DNA of 54,436 bases from Streptomyces morookaense (GTDB lineage Bacteria; Actinomycetota; Actinomycetes; Streptomycetales; Streptomycetaceae). Where the stretch lies: positions 1 to 54,436 of the forward strand of contig NZ_JABBXF010000080.1 in NCBI RefSeq assembly GCF_013030945.1. Reading direction: 5' to 3'. The position numbers and the translations under genes were made by a program. This document shows, piece by piece, positions 34,283-42,212 of this stretch. The first letter of the stretch is position 1, and each line of letters opens with the position of its first letter. The notes below the pieces were generated by a model. The model was given only the letters and a program-made list of their open reading frames with translations, did not search any database and was not told the DNA's origin.

Positions 34283-35734
34283 TCAAGCCGTCGGCCGCCT
34301 GCGGTTCTGGCCGCCGTTGTTGCGGCGGGGGCGGCGGCGCGGGCGCGATGTCGTGGTGGACGCCGGGGACGGCGCCGGGGCCGGGGGTGCGATCGTCACC
34401 GGGACGCCGCTCGGCTCGCGAGCACCCGTGATGCGGGCCAGCTCCGCGTCCTCCGCGTGGACGCGCGCCACGTTCGGCGTGATCTTCGCCGTCGCCATCA
34501 TGCGGCTCATCTCGCGCCGCTGCTCCGGCAGCACCAGCGTCACCACGGTCCCCGACTCGCCCGCGCGAGCGGTCCGGCCACCGCGGTGGAGGTAGTCCTT
34601 GTGGTCGACCGGCGGATCGATGTTGACGACGAGGTCCAGGCCGTCGATGTGGATGCCGCGCGCCGCGACGTTCGTCGCGATCAGGGCCGTCACCTGCTCC
34701 GTACGGAACTGCTCCAGCACCCGGTTCCGCTGCGGCTGGCTCTTGCCGCCGTGCAGTGCGGCGGCCCGCACCCCCTGCGACAGCAGCCGCTTCACCAGGC
34801 GGTCCGCCCCGCGCTTGGTGTCCACGAACATGATCACGCGGCCCTCGCGCGCCGCGATCCGGGTGACCGTGTCCCGCTTGCCGTCCAGGTCCGCGACATG
34901 CAGCAGGTGGTGGTCCATCGTGACGACCGCGCCCGCCGACGGGTCCACGGAATGCGTCACCGGGTCCGTCAGGAAGCGGCGCACGAGGCGGTCGACATTG
35001 CGGTCGAGGGTCGCGGAGAACAGCATCCGCTGCCCCTCCGGGTCCACCTGGTCCAGCAGCCGAGTGACCTGCGGCAGGAAGCCCATGTCGGCCATCTGGT
35101 CGGCCTCGTCCAGGACCGTGACGGTGACATCGCCGAGCGCGCAGTCGCCGCGCTGGATGAGGTCCGCGAGCCGACCCGGCGTCGCGACCATGACCTCCGC
35201 GCCGCGCGCGAGGGCCTGGGCCTGGCGGCCGATGGACAGACCGCCGACGACCGTGGTCATCCGCAGGTTGACGGCGGTCGCGTACGGCGCGAGCGAGTCG
35301 GTGACCTGCTGCGCGAGCTCGCGGGTGGGGACGAGGACGAGCGCCAGCGGCCGCCCGGGACGGGCGCGCCGCCCGGAGACCGCGGTACGGGCCAGCAGCG
35401 CCAGGCCGAAAGCGAGGGTCTTGCCGGAGCCGGTGCGGCCACGGCCGAGGACGTCGCGGCCGCTCAACGAATTGGGAAGGGTCGCCGCCTGGATGGGGAA
35501 GGGCTCGGTGACGCCCTGCTGCCGGAGCGTGGTGAGCAGCGCCTCCGGCATGTCCAGCGCGGCGAAGGAATCGACCGGCGGCAGCGCGGGCGTCGTGCTC
35601 ACCGGGGTCTCGAACTCGCCCTGGAGCGGGGCGGCCGGCCGGCGGCGCGCCGGACGGTCACCACCGGAGCCACCGGAACGGGCGGCGGGGCGGGCGGTGC
35701 GCGGCGAACGGGACGGACGGGCAGAGCGGGTCAT
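34283..35734 (-). CDS. DEAD-box RNA helicase
   Basis: 483 residues. Arg-rich, disordered tails flank the helicase: residues 1-45 (RPSRSPRTARPAAR) and about 455-483 (RPRRRPRRNNGGQNRRRP). The core is canonical: FPIQAATLP, GRGRTGSGKT near 100, PTRELAQQV, VLDEADQMADMGF near 215, FSATL, ATNVAARGIHIDG and HRGGRTARAGESG near 395. It remodels RNA, in ribosome assembly, decay or cold adaptation. A cold-shock protein gene sits immediately upstream in the same direction, consistent with the last. ATG 35734 has AGGGAAGG upstream. Confidence 0.93.
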   Translation of the reverse strand: MTRSARPSRSPRTARPAARSGGSGGDRPARRRPAAPLQGEFETPVSTTPALPPVDSFAALDMPEALLTTLRQQGVTEPFPIQAATLPNSLSGRDVLGRGRTGSGKTLAFGLALLARTAVSGRRARPGRPLALVLVPTRELAQQVTDSLAPYATAVNLRMTTVVGGLSIGRQAQALARGAEVMVATPGRLADLIQRGDCALGDVTVTVLDEADQMADMGFLPQVTRLLDQVDPEGQRMLFSATLDRNVDRLVRRFLTDPVTHSVDPSAGAVVTMDHHLLHVADLDGKRDTVTRIAAREGRVIMFVDTKRGADRLVKRLLSQGVRAAALHGGKSQPQRNRVLEQFRTEQVTALIATNVAARGIHIDGLDLVVNIDPPVDHKDYLHRGGRTARAGESGTVVTLVLPEQRREMSRMMATAKITPNVARVHAEDAELARITGAREPSGVPVTIAPPAPAPSPASTTTSRPRRRPRRNNGGQNRRRPTA

Positions 35735-35773
35735 TCGGGAGCCTTCCCTGAAATCCTGAAGGTGGAGGCGCCA

Positions 35774-35805
35774 AAAGGGCCCGCACCCAGTGGTGCGGGC
35801 CCTTT
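35774..35805 (-). terminator. hairpin after the cold-shock gene
   Basis: A perfect 14-bp stem (35774-35787 with 35792-35805) with CAGT loop; the transcript-side end finishes in a short T run. It separates csp from the helicase gene. Confidence 0.85.
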
Positions 35806-35832
35806 CGCGTCAAGGTGTGACGCAGCGGATCG

Positions 35833-36036
35833 TCAGATGGTGACGATGTTCTCCGCCTGCAGGCCCTTCTGGCCCTGCGCGACGTCGAAGGAAACCTTCT
35901 GGCCCTCGAGCAGCTCACGGAAGCCGGAGGACGCGATGTTCGAGTAGTGGGCGAAGACGTCGGGACCGCCGCCGTCCTGCTCGATGAAGCCGAAGCCCTT
36001 TTCCGAGTTGAACCACTTCACGACACCAGTAGCCAT
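35833..36036 (-). CDS. cold-shock protein (CspA family)
   Basis: 67 residues, the standard length. RNP1 (KGFGFI near 13) and RNP2 (VFAHYSNI near 27) are both present in a five-stranded OB fold that binds single-stranded RNA and DNA and melts RNA structure. AAAGGAG lies seven bases before ATG 36036. The leader contains a hairpin with a T-tract (see separate entry), so expression may be set after initiation. Upstream of the DEAD-box helicase, but with its own terminator. Confidence 0.95.
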   Translation of the reverse strand: MATGVVKWFNSEKGFGFIEQDGGGPDVFAHYSNIASSGFRELLEGQKVSFDVAQGQKGLQAENIVTI

Positions 36037-36082
36037 GTCTATCTCCTTTGAGGGGTGGGCCCCAGACCGGAACAGACCGGCT

Positions 36083-36123
36083 AAAAACAAAAATGCGCCA
36101 TCGGCTACAGATACCGAGGCGCA
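36083..36123 (-). promoter_or_regulatory. hairpin plus U-tract in the csp leader (attenuator-like)
   Basis: On the minus strand TGCGCC-TCGG pairs with CCGA-GGCGCA (one bulged T) around a nine-base loop, followed immediately by TTTTTGTTTTT. That is a textbook intrinsic terminator, rare in this genome style. It lies between a TACGAT -10-like hexamer near 36161 and the csp start codon, about 47 bases before the ATG. The upstream DUF6227 gene already has its own hairpin, which suggests this one works in cis on csp. Attenuation is inferred. Confidence 0.55.
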
Positions 36124-36170
36124 CACGAGTTCATGGGTACCACAATTGCAACTGAGACGATCGTAGCACA

Positions 36171-36206
36171 GGAGCGCGGGGCGGTGGTGATCTTGCCCCG
36201 CGCTCC
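36171..36206 (-). terminator. hairpin after the DUF6227 gene
   Basis: A perfect 12-bp stem GGAGCGCGGGGC/GCCCCGCGCTCC with a 12-base loop, 14 bases after the stop codon. Confidence 0.8.
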
Positions 36207-36219
36207 CGGCCCGGCTTCC

Positions 36220-37056
36220 CTATAACTCCACGCCCTGCGCGCGGGCGTGCCGGTCCGCAGCCACCTCTGCGTCGGCCTCGTCGAGATACACCTCACACAC
36301 CAGCCGCCCGTCCGCGGTCATGTTGTGCTCCAGCTCCCACAGGCTGACCTCGCCCCCGCCCTCCAGCAGGAACGCGTGCTCGTAGAAGCGGCACCAGGGG
36401 GCCTCGCGGCCCGCCTCGCGCCGCCGCGGCTTGGTGATCAGCGCGATGTGATGGCCGAGCGCCCCCTGGAGCAGCTCGCGCACCACCTCGCCGGGGCCGT
36501 CCGTGTTCTCCGCGCGGCGCAGCAGGCGCCGGGCGTGGTCGGGCGAGGCCTCGGAGACGTACTCCTTGCGCGGCCGCGTCGGGCCCATAGCCAGCAGGAG
36601 CTCCTCCGCCAGCCAGGCCGGCAGCTCCTCGTCCTCGCTGCCCGGGCCGATGCCGCCGCCGATGCGCTCGTGCACCCGCTGCTCGGCCCGGTCCAGCGCG
36701 TCCTCGCGCGCGTACAGCTCGTAGAGGAAATGCTCCTGCGGCCCGGTGTCGTGTTCCAGCTCGTACAGCAGCAGGCTGCTGCCGTCCGCGAGCAGGAAGA
36801 TGTGCCGGTAGGTGTTGCAACGCAGCGGGCGGCGCTCGTCGTTGCGCTGGCGGTAGGAGCGCAGTTCGGCCTGGTGCATCAGGGCGGTGTTCAGCCGCTC
36901 CAGCACCGGCTCGCCGATCTCGAAGCCGTTCTGGGCCCGCCGCAGCAGCTCCGCGACCTGTTGGGCGGGCGTCCGCTCGCCCGCCTCCGCCCCGGCGAGG
37001 CGTACGGCCTCGTCCCGGCGCTCCCCCTCGCCCCCGCCCGCTCGTGTCGTCGCCAT
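36220..37056 (-). CDS. DUF6227 family protein
   Basis: 278 residues, two tandem copies of a similar alpha/beta unit: RCNTYRHIFLLADGSSLLLYELEH near 80-103 and WCRFYEHAFLLEGGGEVSLWELEH near 220-245, each preceded by a helix (AQQVAELLRRAQN; DHARRLLRRAEN). The internal repeat is clear. A Streptomyces family without assigned function; an adaptor or sensory role is conceivable but not supported. ATG 37056 follows GAGAGG. Transcribed towards csp. Confidence 0.8.
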   Translation of the reverse strand: MATTRAGGGEGERRDEAVRLAGAEAGERTPAQQVAELLRRAQNGFEIGEPVLERLNTALMHQAELRSYRQRNDERRPLRCNTYRHIFLLADGSSLLLYELEHDTGPQEHFLYELYAREDALDRAEQRVHERIGGGIGPGSEDEELPAWLAEELLLAMGPTRPRKEYVSEASPDHARRLLRRAENTDGPGEVVRELLQGALGHHIALITKPRRREAGREAPWCRFYEHAFLLEGGGEVSLWELEHNMTADGRLVCEVYLDEADAEVAADRHARAQGVEL

Positions 37057-37261
37057 GCCTCTCGACCTCCCGGCCTTCGTCCGGCCCGCCTCACCCCACC
37101 CCGCGCACTTACCGTAGCGGCGCGAACACGGCCCGGGGGCCGGGTTTTCCGCAACTGGCGCCGCGACGGCGGCCGGACGGGCCCCGCCGGCCGGTCCAAC
37201 TGCCCGTCGGCCGCCTGCTGTTCCATGGCCCCCTCCCCCGGCCGCTGGTACAACCGGGCAC

Positions 37262-37666
37262 ATGACCACGACTTCGAACAGCGGTGGCGAGGACTTCGGT
37301 TTCGGCGGCCTGCATCATGTCCAGATCTCGATACCGCCGGGCGCCGAGGCACTGTGCCGGGCGTTCTGGGGCGACCTGCTGGGGATGACCGAGCTGCAGA
37401 AGCCCGAGGTGCTGGCGGCCCGGGGCGGCTGCTGGTTCCGGGGCGGCGGGGTGGAGGTGCACCTGGGCGTGGAACAGGACTTCCACCCGGCACAGAAGGC
37501 TCACCCCGGCATCCTCGTCCACGCGCTGCACCGGCTGGCCGAACGGCTGGAGGAGGGCGGGCACGAGGTGACGTGGGACGGGAACTTCCCCGGCTACGAC
37601 CGCTTCCACACCTTCGACAAGCTGGGCAACAGGCTGGAGTTCATGGAACGGCGCCCCGCCGCCTGA
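37262..37666 (+). CDS. VOC/glyoxalase superfamily protein
   Basis: 134 residues making one vicinal-oxygen-chelate unit pair: GLHHVQISIPPGAE near 15 and VEVHLGVEQDFHP near 65, followed by FPGYDRFHTFDKLGNRLEF near 110. Metal ligands could be His18, His near 67 and Glu near 127. Members include glyoxalase I, dioxygenases and resistance proteins, so the substrate is open. ATG 37262 is the only sensible start. Confidence 0.85.
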   Translation: MTTTSNSGGEDFGFGGLHHVQISIPPGAEALCRAFWGDLLGMTELQKPEVLAARGGCWFRGGGVEVHLGVEQDFHPAQKAHPGILVHALHRLAERLEEGGHEVTWDGNFPGYDRFHTFDKLGNRLEFMERRPAA

Positions 37667-37704
37667 GCGGCCGGGCGCCGGTACGGATGGTCGTGACAGG
37701 GGCT

Positions 37705-37977
37705 TCAGGTGTGCAGCCGTTCGACGGGCTTGTGCGTGTGCGCCTCGATGTCCATCGCGGCGCTGTGCAGCAGCTGGTGACAGACAGCGGACAGCGCGCG
37801 GGCGGTGGCCAGTTCGTCGCCGATGGCGGGAACGTTCTCGTCGGCCGGGTTGCAGCGGGCTGTCCCCTCGCCGACCAACGGGTCGGAGCCACGGCCCTCG
37901 AGCCGGGCCTCGGCGTTCACCATGCTGTCGTGCTCATGGATGCTGATCTGGACGTTCCAGGTCTTTGTGCCGGTCAT
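37705..37977 (-). CDS. DUF1876 domain protein
   Basis: 90 residues. The pattern KTWNVQISIHEHDSMVNAEARL, a GxGTARCNPADENVPAIGDELATARAL centre and a final helix HQLLHSAAMDIEAH match DUF1876, a small dsRBD-like family common in Actinobacteria near stress genes. ATG 37977 follows GGAGGG. It is the last core gene before the left attachment site. Confidence 0.85.
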   Translation of the reverse strand: MTGTKTWNVQISIHEHDSMVNAEARLEGRGSDPLVGEGTARCNPADENVPAIGDELATARALSAVCHQLLHSAAMDIEAHTHKPVERLHT

Positions 37978-38131
37978 GGGAGAGCCCTCCTTCACGCAGC
38001 ACAGACACACTGTTCCACTCACCACGCTGTCACGCCCCGGCGCCAGCCGCACCCCGGCGCGGGCTGTGGCCGCCGGGTGCCGCGAACGCCACGAGGCCCA
38101 GGCCGGATGCACTCCGACCTGGGCCTCTGCG

Positions 38132-38177
38132 GTAGGCCGTGTGGGACTCGAACCCACAACCAATGGATTAAAAGTCC
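38132..38177. repeat. attL: 46-bp remnant of the tRNA-Lys 3' end
   Basis: Identical over 46 bases to 53478-53523. It contains the anticodon loop, variable region and T-arm to the 3' end of tRNA-Lys but no 5' half, so it cannot make a tRNA. It marks the left end of the element. Confidence 0.93.
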
Positions 38178-38226
38178 CGAGGAGATCGTCCAGGAGGACG
38201 AGCCGTAATCCAGCTCAGCGACTCCG

Positions 38227-38334
38227 GCGCAGGTCAGCACGGGTGTGGCGTCCGGCTGAGACAGGCTCGTCCGAGCCTGTCCAAGGGCGTCCGTGCACGC
38301 ACCGCTCACGCACTTTGTGAGGGCTGACCTGCGC
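38227..38334. repeat. inverted repeats near the left attachment site
   Basis: GCGCAGGTCAGC at 38227-38238 is repeated inverted at 38323-38334. Between them GACAGGCTCG (38260-38269) and its complement (38272-38281) form a perfect palindrome with a two-base spacer. Placed 50-160 bp inside the element end, they may be arm-type integrase or excisionase sites. Confidence 0.5.
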
Positions 38335-38447
38335 CTTTGCGCCAGTCGGACCCGCCCGCAACGGGACTGGGAGCCACGTTGCTCCTTCTGTGAAGGAGAT
38401 GGACAACGACACAGGTCCATGATCGGCAGCGCGCGAATGGGAGGCCG

Positions 38448-38696
38448 CTATTCCGTAGTGCCGCGGCAGAGGCCCTCGACGCGGAACCACAGGCCCGGGG
38501 CGTAGACCGCGTGGATGACGGCTTCCTCTCCTCTTGCGACCCGCAGGATTCTCAGGATGCCGCCGGGAAGTACGTCGTACTGGTAACTGATCTCGGCGTT
38601 GCCCTCGGCGGTGTCGTCGTAGGAGATGTCCGCCGTCCGATCGTTCGCGTATTCCTTCGGTGGGCGATTTTCCACCAGTTTGATGAAGACGCTCAT
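38448..38696 (-). CDS. hypothetical protein
   Basis: 82 residues (MSVFIKLVENRPPKEYAND...) predicted mostly beta-stranded (AEISYQYDVLPGGILRILRV, AVIHAVYAPGLWFRVEGL). I do not recognise the family. ATG 38696 is preferred over a longer start at 38759, because an AAGGA lies upstream of it and the extra codons look non-coding. It is the first element gene next to attL. Confidence 0.6.
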   Translation of the reverse strand: MSVFIKLVENRPPKEYANDRTADISYDDTAEGNAEISYQYDVLPGGILRILRVARGEEAVIHAVYAPGLWFRVEGLCRGTTE

Positions 38697-38907
38697 GGGC
38701 CAACGGTACGGTCCTTTCGCGAGCTTCGCCTTCCGGGATGAGAAGGTCGCGGCACCCACCGTGTGGGACTCTCCTCATGTGCGGGGCAGCCCGGCCGGGT
38801 GCGGAGCTTCCTCCACGCGGAGCCCACGCCGATCAGGTCGAGTCGGCGATTCACTGGTGCCCTCAGGTCGCTGACCTGGGGGCATGTGCGGGGGCGTGCA
38901 CGGACTG

Positions 38908-39192
38908 TCAGGCTTCGTCGTCCTGCGGGTGGTCGGCCGCCACGCTCCGGCTGGTCGCCAGCCAGGATCGCGCGGGCTCAGCTGGACGCGTGGTGTCGAC
39001 GGTGAGGTGGAGCCGGGTACCGCCTTCGTGGCCGGCCGGATAGCTGCGTTGCTCAGTGGAATCGAAGCAGCGCCGGAGGACTTCCACGACGCGGCGGGCG
39101 GTCTCGGGGGACGCGGCGGTGATGCGAATGTCGGCGCGCCCTGCCGGCGGCACCGGCTCCGCTGGCATGGGGGTGGTGCGTGCGGACGTCAT
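38908..39192 (-). CDS. hypothetical protein
   Basis: 94 residues. A plausible compact alpha/beta piece (RADIRITAASPETARRVVEVLRRCF) is followed by GGTRLHLTVDTTRP. ATG 39192 has an excellent GGAGG seven bases upstream, overlapping the stop of the preceding small gene, so the pair looks like an operon. The same frame is open back to 40011, so it could alternatively be the C-terminus of a DUF5994 fusion. No function is proposed. Confidence 0.6.
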   Translation of the reverse strand: MTSARTTPMPAEPVPPAGRADIRITAASPETARRVVEVLRRCFDSTEQRSYPAGHEGGTRLHLTVDTTRPAEPARSWLATSRSVAADHPQDDEA

Positions 39193-40011
39193 GGTCACTT
39201 CCTCCGGCCGGAGAAAAGGCGGAGTCGCCTGCGGTCCCCGTGCGGTTGCTCGTGGCGGTTTCGGGCGCAAAGAGGCCCGGCGGGGCCGATGGCCGACCGC
39301 GGGCGGTTCCGGCTCCCGCTGTCGTGCCACGGCAGGGCGCCGCCGCAGCGGAAGTCCGCGATCCTTTCGTCGTGCTGGGCGTTGAGCCGGTGGATCAGGA
39401 GAGCTCCCACCGCGATCACGATGAGGGCCACGGCCGGATCTCCACGGTCCCCATATCCCTTGGGCGGAGCGCGGAGGCCCGGTCGGGTGCCCGGCCGGTG
39501 GCGGCGCGGTCCCGCCCTCCGTCTCCCACTCCTCTTCGCGGTCCCGTGACTGCGTCGCGTCGTCGGCCGCTCGTTCGTCCTCCATCAGCCGGCTCGCGGT
39601 GAGGAGGCTTCCGGGGGTGGTCGCGGCGGACATCAGCCGGGCGGCCGCGGCCGGCCCGGTCTCCGGCGGGATGATCAGCAGGTCCAGGCGGTCCGCGGAG
39701 TAGGAGAACAGCAGGAGCTTGTGCGGGTCCTGCTCATTGGTGAACCAGCCCACGTGCACCGTGTGCCCCTTGACGGAAACCTTGCGCGGGATCACGGGCC
39801 AGAAGGCCGGATTCACCGTGACGCGGGTGACCCGCCCCCAGGAATGGTCCAGCCTCTCCGCCAGTGCGGGGAGCTCACGGGCCAGGTCGCGAGAGCGGGG
39901 CCACCAGGCCCCATCCAGCAGGCCCGACGCCGTCCCCGGCGTCAGGGACAGGCGAGCGGGCGGCGAAGGGGCACGCTCAGCAGCGGTCGCAGAGCCGGTG
40001 GTCACGATCAT
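38908..40011 (-). CDS. DUF5994 family protein, abnormally extended C-terminus
   Basis: The first ~180 codons are a clear DUF5994 protein: LSLTPGTASGLLDGAWWPRSRDLARELPALAERLDH-type opening, then a beta-rich middle (VSVKGHTVHVGWF, KLLLFSYSADRLDLLIIPPETG) and a helical end (AAARLMSAATTPGSLLTA). Thereafter the frame continues without a stop through Pro/Arg-rich sequence into the 94-residue gene at 38908-39192. A normal family member would end near codon 190, so a frameshift or lost stop is suspected. It has a divergent paralogue at 40316-40792. Confidence 0.5.
   Translation of the reverse strand: MIVTTGSATAAERAPSPPARLSLTPGTASGLLDGAWWPRSRDLARELPALAERLDHSWGRVTRVTVNPAFWPVIPRKVSVKGHTVHVGWFTNEQDPHKLLLFSYSADRLDLLIIPPETGPAAAARLMSAATTPGSLLTASRLMEDERAADDATQSRDREEEWETEGGTAPPPAGHPTGPPRSAQGIWGPWRSGRGPHRDRGGSSPDPPAQRPARRKDRGLPLRRRPAVARQREPEPPAVGHRPRRASLRPKPPRATARGPQATPPFLRPEEVTMTSARTTPMPAEPVPPAGRADIRITAASPETARRVVEVLRRCFDSTEQRSYPAGHEGGTRLHLTVDTTRPAEPARSWLATSRSVAADHPQDDEA
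39195..39431 (-). CDS. small single-pass membrane protein
   Basis: 78 residues: an N-terminal hydrophobic helix (ALIVIAVGALLI), then a short polar region HRLNAQHDERIADFR, then an Arg/Pro-rich tail. GTG 39431 has GGAG eight bases upstream. It lies immediately before the next small gene (stop and start two bases apart), but overlaps the 3' extension of the DUF5994 frame, which casts doubt on one of the two. Confidence 0.45.
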   Translation of the reverse strand: MALIVIAVGALLIHRLNAQHDERIADFRCGGALPWHDSGSRNRPRSAIGPAGPLCARNRHEQPHGDRRRLRLFSGRRK

Positions 40012-40315
40012 GATGCGGACCTGTCCCCGGGCTCGTCGTCGACTGCCCGGCGTTGTGACTCGCCGGGAACGACACCCGCGTGGAGGCCGGTGTACGAAGT
40101 GTTCCCGGTCTCTCCACCCTACTCCGGTAGGCGACCTGCAGACCTTGCGCGACCAGGCAATTTTCGGGAGCGCAGGCGCGCGCGGGTCGAGTGGGCGAGC
40201 CCGCCACCAGCCTGCGGAGTACGGTGGGACTACTGCGAGCGGCTCGCCCGGCGACTGCGACGCACCCCGGACGACGAACGAAGACGCCGAACCCTCGGAG
40301 GCAGGCGAGCAGGCC
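40012..40315. promoter_or_regulatory. spacer between divergent DUF5994 genes
   Basis: A 304-bp non-coding region that must hold both promoters. A CCTACTCCGGTAGG-like imperfect palindrome lies near 40117-40131. No clear -10/-35 pair or operator could be assigned. Confidence 0.35.
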
Positions 40316-40792
40316 ATGGCCGATTCCGACACTCCACGCCTCCCCGGACTTCTGCCGGACGCGATCCACCATGCCGTGAAACCCGGGACGGCCCTCCTGC
40401 GGCTGGAGACGACACGGGAGCGCGGGGGAATCCTGGACGGCGCGTGGTGGCCGCGCTCCCGTGACATCGGTGCCGAGCTTCCCAGCCTGATCACCGCCCT
40501 GACCGAGCACGTCGGCCCCATCACGCGCGTCGGCCTGGACGCGAGCGCCTGGGAAGAGCTCCCGACCCGGCTGATCATCGAGGACCGGGTCGTGCGCATC
40601 GATTCCTTCCCGGTCGGTGACGACACGGTCCTCATCACCCGGGGCGAGAACGACCACTTCGCTCTGCTGGTGGTCCCGCCCGACGCCACGCCCGACGCGG
40701 CACGCGCCGCGATGGCCAGAGCCGTGCGGGCCGACAACGTCACCCGGGCCGAACAGATCCTCATCGACACCGGCAGCACCCCGCGGACCTGA
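40316..40792 (+). CDS. DUF5994 family protein
   Basis: 158 residues. GILDGAWWPRSRDIGAELPSLI near 38 repeats the signature of the divergent paralogue. The rest follows the same pattern: VGLDASAWEELPTRLII, DDTVLITRGENDHFALLVVPPDATP, then a helical C-terminus with AARAAMARAVRADN. The family has no known activity; a nucleic-acid or ligand-binding beta barrel is only a guess. ATG 40316 has GGAG 15 bases upstream and a weaker GCAGG nearer. It ends 21 bp before the convergent YjbQ gene. Confidence 0.75.
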   Translation: MADSDTPRLPGLLPDAIHHAVKPGTALLRLETTRERGGILDGAWWPRSRDIGAELPSLITALTEHVGPITRVGLDASAWEELPTRLIIEDRVVRIDSFPVGDDTVLITRGENDHFALLVVPPDATPDAARAAMARAVRADNVTRAEQILIDTGSTPRT

Positions 40793-40813
40793 ACGTCGAG
40801 GCGACGGCTCGGG

Positions 40814-41236
40814 TCAGCCGAGGAAGGACAGCCGGACCTGGCGGTCGGGGCCGCCCTGGTCGGTGGTCACCACAACGACGGACTGCGAGGTCCCCAGCTC
40901 CAGCTCACCACCGATCACGGGCAGCGTGGCGTGCGGCGGCACCAGAGCCGGGAGCATGTGATCACGGCCGGGGCCCGAACCGCCGTGACGGTCCCGCCAA
41001 CGGTCGTCCGCGGGAAGAACCTCGCGGAGGGCCGCCAACAGGTCGTTGTCGCTACCCGCGCCGGTCTCGATGACCGCCAGACCGGACGTCGCGTGCGGGG
41101 TGAAGACGTTCAGCAGCCCATCTCGCCCGTGAGCGACCTCCCGGAGGAACGCGGTGCACGCGTTCGTCAGGTCGTGCATGGTCTCGGCGGAGCCTGTTGT
41201 CACGTCGACAATGCGGGTGGTGAAGGTGCCGGTCAT
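40814..41236 (-). CDS. YjbQ/UPF0047 family protein
   Basis: 140 residues. Family hallmarks are the metal-binding segment LLNVFTPHATSGLAVIE near 42, then the loop DDRWRDRHGGSGPGRDHMLPALV near 77-100, and the terminal GTSQSVVVVTTDQ. The E. coli homologue has thiamin-phosphate synthase side activity; true function is uncertain. ATG 41236 is used. It is complete and full length for the family (about 135-140 residues). Confidence 0.88.
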   Translation of the reverse strand: MTGTFTTRIVDVTTGSAETMHDLTNACTAFLREVAHGRDGLLNVFTPHATSGLAVIETGAGSDNDLLAALREVLPADDRWRDRHGGSGPGRDHMLPALVPPHATLPVIGGELELGTSQSVVVVTTDQGGPDRQVRLSFLG

Positions 41237-42212
41237 GGTTCACCAGTACCCGCTGTTCGGGAGCAGCGTTGACGGCTGGACGGGTTGTTCCGCGGGGACT
41301 CCGGCCGCCCGAACAGCCCCACTGCCCGACAAACCTCAAAAGCAGCCCGATCAGCCCTGTGCGTGACGTGGGGCCGGAACGGGTTGCGCGGTGAGGCCCA
41401 TCCCTCGCAGGTACACCGTGCCGCCAGCTGACGGCTCGTAGCTCTCCAGCTTCTGCGCCTGCCACGGCCCGGAGCGGGCCGCCACAGTTCTGGAGAAGGG
41501 TCCTGGGGCGGCCGTGCCCCCTACCGTTGGACGCCCGACGAGTGGTGGGCCGATCCCCGGCGGTCGCTCGATGTACTCGCCGGAGTCCCCGGCGGGCGGA
41601 CGACGGTCCGCGACCGCTGGGCGGCGGCTGCCTCAGCCCAATGCCCGGAACTGCTGGCTGCTAGGAGGGATGATGTCCAGGCTCGGGGTTGACGCGGCCA
41701 CCAGCAGGCACGCGGCAGCCGGGGAGAGGCCGGGCTGGATGAGCTCCACCAGCTCGGGGGGCATCAGATCGATCAGTTCGCCGCCGTGCAGCGGTGACGA
41801 GGCGAACGTGGTCAGCCCGGCGGCGCGGGCCTGGACGAGCGGGCCCCAGCCGCCGAGGGACTGGCGGATCGGGCGGTCCATGATCAGGCTGACCGTCCAG
41901 GACGGCAACGCCCCCTCCACCGCGTACATGGGAACCCTCTCCGCCGACGGGCAGTGCCTGACCTTCTCCGACGTCGACCTGGCCATCCCCACTGGTGGCG
42001 CGCACCCGGCCAGGTGTGTCTGCGTGAGCACCGGCGATGACACCCCCTGGGCCCCACCAGCGGGGAGTTCTCCGTCGGCGGCCAGACCTCGCCGTCCACG
42101 ACCATCGAGGTCATCTGAAGAACGAGCGGCCTCGCGTCTCCTGGTGACCGGGGACGCGAGCCCGGTGAAGGACCGCAACAGGTGGCTGCGCGCCCACGTG
42201 CGGGAATGTCGT
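41237..42212. pseudogene. decayed gene fragments on both strands
   Basis: A 976-bp stretch without an intact gene. The minus frame near 41880-41640 reads WGPLVQARAAGLTTFASSPL, then GGELIDLMPPELVELIQPGL, which looks like a piece of an aldo/keto-reductase-like barrel. A plus frame near 41490-41690 reads YRWTPDEWWADPRRSLDVLA then TTVRDRWAAAASAQCPELL, protein-like but start-less and unrecognised. A third piece at about 41380-41470 (minus; WQAQKLESYEPSAGG) resembles a protein C-terminus. All look like debris of earlier insertions. Confidence 0.45.

Noticed and set aside
38132..38177. A second tRNA-Lys gene at the left end
   Set aside because: Only the 3' half is present; there is no D-arm or 5' acceptor strand.
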